From positions 4,746,001 to 4,810,000 of the forward strand of contig NZ_CP036299.1 of assembly GCF_007752345.1 (NCBI RefSeq): a DNA stretch of 64,000 bases. The letters are read 5' to 3'. This stretch comes from Planctopirus ephydatiae (GTDB taxonomy: Bacteria > Planctomycetota > Planctomycetia > Planctomycetales > Planctomycetaceae). A program made the position numbers and the translations under genes. The notes beneath the pieces were generated by a model. That model was not told the origin of the DNA. It did no database searches and saw only the letters and a program-made list of their open reading frames with translations. This document shows positions 44,514 to 53,800 of the stretch, one piece after another (within the stretch, counting starts at the first letter, position 1; each line of letters starts with the position of its first letter).

Positions 44514-46778
44514 TCAGTTCCGCAGACGTTTTGCCTCTTCCAGCGTGATCGCACCGTCTTTGTCGACGTCAAGCCGCATCAGGTTTTCGCGTTGAGCCTC
44601 GGGAATCTCATCGCCCTTCAGTTTGCCATCGCTGTTTCGGTCGAGACGTTTGAAGATCGCTTCGAGGTCGAAGCCAGGGCGTCCCCCGCCAGCGACTCCG
44701 CGCCGACCGTATAAGGAAAGCGAATCGCCGGGCTTGGCACCGGGGATGTAGTATTCGACGTAACCCAAGTGCATTTCGTCGAACGTCTGTGCCCCCCAGC
44801 GGACCGTCTTGGTGGGGTCGGGGTTGGCGGGATTCTTATCACTGTTGTCGTACCACACCGTGAAGCGAATCGTATCGCCAGCATGCAGCGACAGCGGTTC
44901 AAAGTAGCGGTAGAGCAATTGCCAGTTGAAGTCGTAGCGGGGGATGTCCAGCAGCGTCCTGATCTGGCCATCGGACTTAGTCACTTCGTATTTGCACGCC
45001 TTGCCGCGCAGGTGCATGTGAGGCAGAAAGCCCGTGATCTGTGCGTCCATCGGGAGTCGCAGAACGGCCTCTTCTCGATGGTTCTCAGCCCCCGGCGGGA
45101 TGCTGATCCGGGCATTGACAATCCCGGCCACGCGGATTTCGTGCTGGGGCGGTTCTTTAGCCCAGATTAAACCGATGCGCGTCTGGTCCGAAGTGGCAGT
45201 ACCGTTCGGTGTGTAGTGCATCTGGAATTTGAGTTTCGCTCCCTCCGGGATACGTTTCGCGAACCCTTGGGGATAAACCAGCGTGCTGTTACCTGGCACG
45301 TAGATGCCCCAGAACCCGCCCCGCTCGGCAGCGGCATCGTCGACTGGTTCTTCACCCTCGGCATCCCCCCCTTGGACGAACACCAGCACATGATGGACGA
45401 CGCCCCGGTCGCCCGGCTGCACTTCGATGGCCTGCACCCATTTGTCTTCGGTGAGATTCGTTTCGACGATGATGTTCTGATAGGGCATTACGCCGGTCGC
45501 CTTGATCGGCACCGGCTTGGCGAACTGAAAGACGGCATCCGGCTTGCCGATCAGCCAGCCCTCATCAAACTTGAGTGGCTGGGGAGCGTCGCGGCGATCC
45601 CCAGCCGGCTTGCCTCCGGCGATCCAGTCGAGCAGGTCTTTTTTCTCAGAATCAGCCAGGGAACGGTCATTCGCCCAGGGAGTGTGGACCGCCTGTGATT
45701 TGGCGTCCGGTTTCGGCTCGACCGCGAACCACGGCGGCATGATCCCGCGCTCGACGACCTGCTTCACCATACCGGCATGGGCGACGAGATCGTCGTACGT
45801 GTCCAGGGCGAACGGCCCCACGCCTCCCTCGCGATGACATTCGACGCAGTGCCGCTGCATGATCCGTGAAATGCGATTGTGATACGTCACGCCGGAGGTT
45901 TGCGGCCCTTTCGATGGTTGCTCCAGTGTGCAGCCCGGCGCTTCCGTGGCGGAAACAAGTGGCTGTCTTCCGGCGGTGATCGCTGCGAGCGCGTCGGCCA
46001 GATACCTATAGCGTGGAGAGTCGATGGAGTAACCAAAACCGTACTGATCGTCGATGGCTCCGTGATAGACGACGGTTCGGGCCGCATCGAGGACAATGAC
46101 ATCGGTTGTCGTTAGTGCTCCGAGCGTCGCCGCCAGTTGACCGTCCTTATCGTGAACGTAGATCGCGCGGTCACCGAACTGACCGGTCGCAGTCTGCATG
46201 TCGGCCAGTTTGTCGGTGGCCAGAGGATTGACGAGCACCCACGTGACGTCTTGGCCCGAACTTTTCACCAGCTCGACGAGAGTCGGTAGATACTTCTTGC
46301 TCAACGGACAGCTGGTACTCGTCATGGCGAACACAGTCACGCGTGCTTTCGCAAACTCACTGAGCTTATGTGACATGCCCGGCAGATCCACGAACGAAAC
46401 TTCTGGGACAAAACGACCGATCCCGTGATCGCCCGGACGAACCGGCTGCGGTCCCTGTCGAACCGGAGCTTCGGCTGGCGTTGGACCCGTGGGAGCGGAA
46501 GTCGCGGGCTTCGGCTTGAGCAGATCGTTCTTCCCGCCGCGGGCCAGCGCCTTGGCTGCCTCAGGCTTGGTGATCTCACCGTTGCCATCGAGGTCAAGTC
46601 GTTTGAAGAACTCGGCGGCGGGCAGTTCGTCCGGCGTGATATTGCCGTCGCTGTTCTTGTCGAGCTGGTCGAACCGCTTCTCGACGGCTCCCTGCGCCCA
46701 GACGCGACGAGCAAGCGGAATGACGCAGACGGCAACAGCAAACAGCGCGATGATGATCGCAAACCGACGACGCTTCAT
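44514..46778 (-). CDS. multidomain exported protein: EF-hands, redoxin, cytochrome, monooxygenase-like
   Basis: 754 residues with an N-terminal signal/anchor (FAIIIALFAVAVCVIPLA). Two EF-hands follow (DKNSDGNITPDEL, DLDGNGEITKPEA). Residues ~125-270 are a thioredoxin-fold redoxin (TSTSCPLSKKYLPTLVELV) with only the first Cys. A cytochrome c motif CVECH lies near residue 315. Next comes a copper type II monooxygenase-like (PHM-like) region: GVVHHVLVFV, KFQMHYTPNG, HMHLRGKACKYEV. The C-terminus has two more EF-hands (DRNSDGKLKGDEI, DVDKDGAITLEEA). Planctomycetes encode several such proteins; activity is unknown. It lies upstream of the sulfur operon on the same strand but is separated by 420 bases. 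Confidence 0.7.
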   Translation of the reverse strand: MKRRRFAIIIALFAVAVCVIPLARRVWAQGAVEKRFDQLDKNSDGNITPDELPAAEFFKRLDLDGNGEITKPEAAKALARGGKNDLLKPKPATSAPTGPTPAEAPVRQGPQPVRPGDHGIGRFVPEVSFVDLPGMSHKLSEFAKARVTVFAMTSTSCPLSKKYLPTLVELVKSSGQDVTWVLVNPLATDKLADMQTATGQFGDRAIYVHDKDGQLAATLGALTTTDVIVLDAARTVVYHGAIDDQYGFGYSIDSPRYRYLADALAAITAGRQPLVSATEAPGCTLEQPSKGPQTSGVTYHNRISRIMQRHCVECHREGGVGPFALDTYDDLVAHAGMVKQVVERGIMPPWFAVEPKPDAKSQAVHTPWANDRSLADSEKKDLLDWIAGGKPAGDRRDAPQPLKFDEGWLIGKPDAVFQFAKPVPIKATGVMPYQNIIVETNLTEDKWVQAIEVQPGDRGVVHHVLVFVQGGDAEGEEPVDDAAAERGGFWGIYVPGNSTLVYPQGFAKRIPEGAKLKFQMHYTPNGTATSDQTRIGLIWAKEPPQHEIRVAGIVNARISIPPGAENHREEAVLRLPMDAQITGFLPHMHLRGKACKYEVTKSDGQIRTLLDIPRYDFNWQLLYRYFEPLSLHAGDTIRFTVWYDNSDKNPANPDPTKTVRWGAQTFDEMHLGYVEYYIPGAKPGDSLSLYGRRGVAGGGRPGFDLEAIFKRLDRNSDGKLKGDEIPEAQRENLMRLDVDKDGAITLEEAKRLRN

Positions 46779-46781
46779 GTT

Positions 46782-47773
46782 CTAGGGCCTATGGACATTC
46801 GATCTTGTTGTGGAACCGCATATTTTGCGAGGATGAAACCCTCATGGAGGAGGAAGTATACTCAATTGAAACGCACTTTCCGATGAGCTTTGGAATCGCA
46901 TCGAGCAATTTTGCCCCGACAAGTCCAGCGATCCCGGACGCACAGCGGCCGATCATAAGCTCTTCATCAATGCGGTGATTTTCACGCTGAAAGCTGGGAT
47001 TACCAGGCAAGATCCGCCCGAGAGATTTGGGTGATACAAATCAATTTGGAGGCGATCTGGCCGCTGGTGCAACAGAGGTGCTTGGCAGACGATTGTTCGG
47101 GCGCTGGAGGATCCGGAACTGGAATAAGTTCTGATCGTCTCGACGACGGTGAAGGCCCATCACATGACGGCGACGGGCCGCCACCAGGCCGGGGAAAAAG
47201 AGGCGCGGCGGACGATCGCGGTTGCCAGGGTTCCGGTCGTAGTGGATTGACGATGAAAATGCCTGTGGTAGTGGATGGCCGAGGATGACTGTTGAAGTTG
47301 ATCCTCACACCGGGACAGATCGGCGACCCCCTCGTGAGTGAGAAGTTGCTGGAGGGTCTTTGTGCCATCCATGTGTGGCAGACGCGAACTCCGACAGTGA
47401 CGCGATCCGCCGGCGTGTGAAGAAGATGTGGGCCAAGGCCTGCATCAAAGCCGAAGGCGAACCAAAAATGAGGAAGCCCGAAAGGGTGCGGCCTCCTAGG
47501 GAATCCGGTTGGAGGTGGTGAGGCACACCAAAGCCAAGAAAGGATTCTCGCTCCTGCCCCGGCGCTGGGTGGTTGAGCGGACCTTCGCCTGGCTGGGCCG
47601 CTCGAGACGACTGGCCCGAGACTACGAACGGTTGGCCAAGGTTCTGGCCGGATGGCACTGGGTCGCGATGGTGGCGCTACTCGTCAAATGCATCCCAGAG
47701 ATCATCCGGAAAAATCCATAACAGGCTCTCGGGCCTATGGACCATTCAGAGCGGCTTTGTCTTCAGGCCCTAG
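46782..47773 (+). mobile_element. decayed IS5-family (IS427-like) insertion sequence
   Basis: The segment is bounded by CTAGGGCCT at 46782-46790 and its reverse complement AGGCCCTAG at 47765-47773; just inside, both ends share a further partly matching ACA at the same distance. Size (~990 bp) suits IS5-type elements. CTAG may be the target duplication. A near-copy GGGCCTATGGAC also occurs at both 46785 and 47731 in the same orientation. Internal sequence is transposase debris. Confidence 0.65.
46870..47721 (+). pseudogene. IS5-type transposase, broken by stops and frameshifts
   Basis: Fragments in three frames keep family order. N-terminal: LSDELWNRIEQF..DPGRTAADHKLFINAVIFTLKAGI..PPERFG then stop at 47032. 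Middle: HHMTATGRHQAGEKEARR, GRSGLTMKMPVVVDGRG and LLKLILTPGQIGDP. C-terminal: SDAIRRRVKKM, then [29 protein letters not shown] with the E of the DDE triad (ERTFAWL). At least three shifts separate these. It cannot make an active enzyme. Confidence 0.75.
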
Positions 47774-47848
47774 CACAAAACCCTGCAGATCATAAACCTC
47801 CGAAGGAGACCCATGCGGCTGGAAAGGTAGAAGCGTGCAACACGCATA

Positions 47849-49012
47849 CTACCAACGGAACACTGCCGTACCCCACGTCAAGCCAGCGCCGAAGCCACTG
47901 AACACAAGGGGATCGCCGCGGCGGATCAATCCTTTCTGAAAGGCTTCATCAAGAGCTATCGGAATGGAACCAGCAGAAGTATTTCCGTACTCCTGAAGAT
48001 TGTTATACATCTGACTGGGCTTGACCCCTAGATGCTGTGTGGCGTGATTGATGATTCGCATGTTCGCCTGATGCAGTATGAACAAGGCCACATCTTCAAC
48101 ACTTAGCCCGCTCTTTCCGAGAACCAGTTCGACAGTTTGCGTCAGAGCATTGACGGCCCATTTGAAGACGCTTCTGCCATCCATCTGGAGAAAGTGCTCG
48201 CCCTCTGCGACAGCATCTGGGGTGAACGGAAATCGTGAGCCACCACACTTGCGGTCCAAAAGATCGCTGCCACTTCCGTCGGAACCAATCTGGTAACAGA
48301 GAAACCCCTGCTCTGCATCACCCTTTGTCAGCAGTACGGCCCCTGCCCCGTCTCCAAACAGGGGAGCAACTTTCTGGTCGTAAGGATTAACGATCCGGCT
48401 ATTACAGTCACCACCAATTACCAGTGCCATCTTGCTGTTGCCGGTGGCGATGTACTGAGCCGCAGTGGTTAGTGCATAAACAAAACCTGAACACGCAGCC
48501 TGAACATCCATAGCAGCAGCATCAAGCCCAAGTGCATGCTGCACCAGATTCGCGGTTGTTGGACAAAGATAGTCGGGGGAGAATGTCCCCACTACGACAA
48601 GATCAATCGACTGAGGGTCGATATTGCCAGAAAAAATCGCCCGCTTGGCGGCCTCAATACACAAATCGCTGGTAGCCTGATCGGATGCGGCATAACGCCG
48701 ACGCAGAATCCCCGTACGCTGCTCGATCCACCCGGGATCACAGCCATAGAGATTCTGCAAGTCGCTATTTGTGACGATCTGATCAGGAACATACGAGCCC
48801 GTCGAAACGATCTGCACTCCGAGCAGCGAACTGGTACGTTGACTCCAGGCAGTCGTTGCTCGCCCTTCGCTCATCGGCCTGCCGGATAGCGCCTGCGACA
48901 AGACGTTTGATGTGGACTCAGTCTGGGTCCGAGAAACTCCACCAGTCACCTTCGAAAAGGCAGTGGCCGAGGAGGCTTCAAGTGTACTGGGAGCGGCCTG
49001 CAACGGTTCCAT
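47849..49012 (-). CDS. 3-oxoacyl-ACP synthase III (FabH-like), cluster-associated
   Basis: The frame opens at 49060; I take ATG 49012 (387 aa), though ATG further in (residue MSEGRATTAW) is possible. The FabH core begins at LLGVQIVSTGSYVPDQIVTN, so there is a ~60-residue Ser/Thr-rich N-terminal extension not found in housekeeping FabH. Catalytic Cys in QAACSGFVYAL, His in LHQANMRI, Asn in GNTSAGSIP; loop GDGAGAVLL is standard. Transcribed divergently from the PKS cluster. It probably primes the pathway with a short or unusual acyl-CoA. Confidence 0.85.
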   Translation of the reverse strand: MEPLQAAPSTLEASSATAFSKVTGGVSRTQTESTSNVLSQALSGRPMSEGRATTAWSQRTSSLLGVQIVSTGSYVPDQIVTNSDLQNLYGCDPGWIEQRTGILRRRYAASDQATSDLCIEAAKRAIFSGNIDPQSIDLVVVGTFSPDYLCPTTANLVQHALGLDAAAMDVQAACSGFVYALTTAAQYIATGNSKMALVIGGDCNSRIVNPYDQKVAPLFGDGAGAVLLTKGDAEQGFLCYQIGSDGSGSDLLDRKCGGSRFPFTPDAVAEGEHFLQMDGRSVFKWAVNALTQTVELVLGKSGLSVEDVALFILHQANMRIINHATQHLGVKPSQMYNNLQEYGNTSAGSIPIALDEAFQKGLIRRGDPLVFSGFGAGLTWGTAVFRW

Positions 49013-50811
49013 AATGCCTGCAATGGTGCGAGGGTGTCTGATCCCAGATGCGTTTGGCACAAAGCTTCAATCGACGCTGGCATTTGCAACAACATGGTAT
49101 TTACACCATGCAGGTAACTATACCAAGGTATGGTACCAAACCAGTATTGTCGCAATCCATCAACGGTATGGGGTACAATGCGCTGCAGTGAGAAGTATAA
49201 AGACTAGCAACGGGTTCGAGAGAGGGCAACAAATAAATTCGAACAGCAGATCATGTCGTGCGGATCACGCGCGAGGATCTTGAACTTCAGGCCAATGGTG
49301 GGAATCTGATGGCGCTTCTGCTGCCATCACCATCGTTGCCGCATCATGAACATGACTCCTTCCTGAAAAGTCGGCACTGTGTGGTCAGTTTTTAGGCAAC
49401 CCCTCAATGACTTTGACAAAGGAACATTCATACACATGCCACTCAGTGCAACAACAGTAACAATTAGGGCCGACAACAAATATAACGCACTCTTTTGCGG
49501 TGCTTTTGCCACCACCGGCGGAAATGATTAGCCGCCACCTCTTTATTACTCTGAGGGTGGCGAAACCATCCAAGTGCGGCCCGAATCATGGTGCGAGATT
49601 TGCACTAAACAGTGGATGGGTTAATTCCAGCATCCTGAGAATCGATCATGGTTGGAGATCCGGCGGATTTCCGACTTTGACTGACCGCCGGCACGGGAAT
49701 CCCGAGCAATTCTCAACAACATCCGTTGGGGCCCCCGATGTCCTATTTTTCACGACCGCTTACCGAAGGCCACTTGGTTCGTTCTGGCCCTTTTTCATTC
49801 TGTCAAACAGCTCAGACTGACGGAACAACCTTTGTGACATTGATCATTCCGTCGCGAAGACCCGGCAGCGAGTGGTTTATTTGGAATAATCGAATGCTTC
49901 GCAAGATTATTGGCAGGAGTTGCCAGCGAGACTCCAGAAGAGGTGGAATTTGATTCGACAAGTGGTAATCGTCAATTCTACACTTCTCCTTTCCCTCCCT
50001 GGTGGTGCTGATACCAACTCCAACCCCTTAAACCGCGGGCCATTTGGGACAGATCGCACATGGATCATGAATGGCCCCTTGCCGTGGTCTCGACCTAGCG
50101 CTCACCAGCAACGATCCTTGTCCGCTTCTGGGAATGAATTTCTGTCACAATGCAGTGGTATTCCTGAAAGGCTGATGGTGCAGGCGCGACACCTGAAGAA
50201 GGAGGCTGGCCGAATCCGCAAAGCAACTTTCATTAAGTCTAGATCCTCTCTTTTCATCCCAGAGGATGCAAAAAAGGGCAGACTGGGCGAGTTCCTTGGA
50301 TTGTGGAGCGGACACTCCAGTTAACTAGCGGCCTTCATTGATTCAAAACCCATACGATCCCGACAAGGTCATCTACACCTCTTTGCAACCAAGCAGTCTT
50401 TTTAACGACCTAAAGAAGCTCTCTCACGAGACTAGCGACATGGAAATTAAATATTAAAGAGTTTTTAACAGGCATTCAATGTGGATTTTCGATGACATTA
50501 CGGTTTGTGAATCGGCGGAATGTTTTGAAAACATGGTATCGTTGCGTCGGCGGCTTGGTTACGATTACGTTTGAAATCTGCCGAAGATCCGCTTTCGGTG
50601 TAACCCACAATTGGCACAGCAGCAATCTGTTGTAACACGCAACTCTTCGGATTAGGTGTTTCTACTTATCCGCTCGGCTTCAGCAATTGATAATGCAGCT
50701 TGTAGATCGATTAGTCCAGTTGATTCTCGATAGCATTTGCATACTTTCTCGTGACTTTTTTTGCATTCCATTTGCTTTTAGTCACTTCGGCTTTCGGGGC
50801 TTTGCGATTCA
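49013..50811. other. 1.8-kb divergent intergenic region with TACC/GGTA palindromes
   Basis: Between fabH and the PKS there is no supported gene; several 60-130-codon frames exist but lack RBS and recognisable content. At about 49096-49165 half-sites cluster: CATGGT-ATTTAC-ACCATG, TACC-AA-GGTA overlapping GGTA-TGG-TACC, ACCAGTAT and GGTATGGGGTAC. These look like operator sites for a dimeric regulator that controls fabH and perhaps the cluster. The 300 bases before the PKS start are AT-rich. Confidence 0.5.
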
Positions 50812-53800
50812 ATGTTGACACCATCACTTATCACAACGAACGATCGACTTTGCCTGGCTGAGGTGCTGGCTTGGCGGGCCGAGCACTTTGGTGATCGAAG
50901 GGCGTTTTCGTTCTTCCGACGGCTGGAGGATGGCTGCATTTCCATCACATATGCCGAGCTTTATGCGAGAGCTCGGGCAGTCGCCTCTTTGCTCTCGAGC
51001 CACGGCATCAGCGGCGAGCGAGCCGTGTTGTTGTTCGACTCGGGCTTTGAGTTTATCGAAGCACTTTTGGGATGCTGGCTCGCAGGCGTGATCGCGGTTC
51101 CCGCACCCTTGCCCGCACCGAACAAACGGAGTTCCCGACTTGAGGGCATTCTTCTCGACTGTGATTCGAAGACCATCCTCTGCACGGCAGCAACACGGGA
51201 AGAACTTCGATTACCTGCGATGGATGAACGCTTCGAAGTGATAGCGATTGGTGGCTCAGAAGGGTTTTCGACTGATCGACCAGACATTGCTCGCTTTGAG
51301 CGGCCGCTCGACAGCCATCTAGTGACCACAAGTCCATACGCCACCAATCCCGAAAGCGTTGCGCTGTTGCAATACACTTCAGGCTCAACCGGCACACCGA
51401 AAGGTGTGCGGGTGACCCACGGGAATATCTTGGCGAATGTCGCAGCGATGAGCGACCGCCTGGGGTGTACACCCGCCGACACGGGGTTGAGCTGGCTGCC
51501 AATGTTTCACGACATGGGACTCATCGGCGGCGTTCTACTTCCTCTATACGCCGGCTTTGAGACCGTATTGTTTCCTCCGGTATCGTTCATTGAACGCCCA
51601 CTCGCTTGGCTACACGCAATCTCCTGCCTGGATGTGACGATTACAGGTGGCCCGAACTTCGCTTACAACATTTGTTCACGCCGGGCCGCGGCACAAGGGA
51701 CAGCAGGGCTCGACCTAAGCTCATGGCGTGTCGCCTTTTGTGGCTCGGAACATGTTTGCGTGGAAACACTCCAGCAGTTTGCCCAAGATTTTTCCAAGGT
51801 CGGTTTCCACAAAGAGGCCCTGTTACCGTGTTACGGACTGGCCGAAGCAACGCTGTTTGTCAGCGGCCGCGGTCGCGGGGAACTGTTTGGCACCATTCAG
51901 GTTGATCGTGAGCATTTGAGTCATGGCCGGATCGTCATCAAGGAAGCCGATCAAACAACTCTTGGTACAGAGCCACACGGGGATCTCGCGCCCAAAAACT
52001 TCAAAACGCTCATGTCGTGCGGATCGGCGGCAAGCGGGCACGACATCGTAATCTGCGATCCCAAAGAAGACCGCTTGGCCCCCGCTCGCTCCGAAGGAGA
52101 GATCTGCGTTGCAGGACCAAGTGTCACACCCGGATATTGGAGTTCGGAGCATAAATTTGTCACATTGCCAGTGCAGGATGGCCAAGCCCAAGAGGGCCAG
52201 ATTTCAAACCGACCAGGGAATTCTACACGTCAATACCTGCGGACAGGTGACCTCGGTTTCATGCACGGCGGAGAATTATTTGTCACTGGCCGGTTGAAAG
52301 ATCTGATCATCGTGAGGGGCGTGAACATCTGCCCTCACGATATCGAGGAAGCTGTGGCTGGGGCACACGCTGCAGTGCGTGCTGGCGGCATCGTGGCGTT
52401 CTCGGTTGGTGAACATGGCCACGAGCAGGGAGCCGTAGCATTTGAACTTGAGCGATCATTTATCAATAGGGTTGATCTGGATACTCTATTCAATGCCATT
52501 CATGCAACTGTCGCTGAAGAAACGGGAGTCGTACTTGATACGATCGTGGCCTTAAAGCCGCATCGAATTCCACGAACCTCCAGTGGTAAACTTCAGCGCA
52601 GCCTGTGTCGAAGGCTATATACTGAGAGCCGCCTTGAAGGGATTTTGGGGCAATCGCGGCGACGGAGTGCTTCGACTTCAGAGAAGCTAAGCCCAAAACG
52701 GACGCACATCAGCGGACATATTGCGACAAAGTCACAGATTGACGCCGATCCGATTGCGGTTGTGGGGATGGCATGCCGCTTTCCTCAAGCTGATTCGATC
52801 GACGATTTCGACAGGTTGCTGAGCGAGTCGCGGGACGCGATTACAAGTGTCGGCTCGAATCGCTGGGATCCGGCGGACTACCAGGCCGCCGATGGGAAGG
52901 AACTGCCGATTCGGTTTGGTGGCTTCTGCGAAGGTATCGATCAGTTTGATGCAAGCTATTTTGGCATAACTCCCCGTGAAGCCGAGAAAATGGATCCTCA
53001 GCAGCGAATGCTGCTAGAAGTGAGCTGGAACGCCCTGCTGGATGCAGGATTGGGAGGTCCGCAGCTGAATGGCACCAACATGGGTGTGTTTGTCGGTGTC
53101 GGGAATAGTGACTACTCCAAGCTAAATGTACTTGCATCGCCCAATTATGGGGCCGTCGATGCCTATTCAGGGACAGGCAACGCGCACAGCCTTGCGGCCA
53201 ATCGATTGTCTTACACCTACGGCTTAAGGGGGCCCAGTCTGTCGATTGATACGGCTTGCTCGTCGTCGCTCGTGGCGCTGCATTATGCCTGCCAGAGCTT
53301 GCGGACCCATGAATGCGAATCTGCTCTGGTGGGCGGTGTCAATGCACTCCTTTCCCCAGCCGTTTCAATTGCGTTCTCCCATGCGAGAATGCTGTCTCCT
53401 GATGGACAGTGCTTTGCATTCGATACCCGAGCAAATGGCTACGTTCGTGGCGAAGGCTGTGGCGTAGTTGTATTGAAACGCCTTTCCGATGCGGAACGAA
53501 ATGGCGATCGAGTCTTGGGGATCATTCGTGGGACAGCCGTCAATCATGTCGGACGCAGTCGAAGTATCACGGTTCCGGATGCTGAGGCACAACGCCAGGT
53601 GATATTGACCGCGCTCGCAGCTTCGGGATTGCAACCCGATGATTTGGACTACATCGAAGCTCACGGGACTGGTACTCCCCTGGGCGATCCAGTGGAAATG
53701 GACGCGATTAAGAGTGTCTTTGGACATCGCGAGGAGAGCCGTCCCTGCTATTTCGGCTCGGTGAAATCAAACATCGGTCACCTCGAGACTGCGGCGGGAA

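Noticed and set aside
46337-46762. 141-codon minus-strand frame overlapping the EF-hand protein gene
   Set aside because: Same strand but different frame within a gene with unambiguous domains; shadow.
49920-50324. 134-codon plus-strand frame in the fabH-PKS spacer
   Set aside because: No RBS, no domain, and irregular composition; kept as intergenic.
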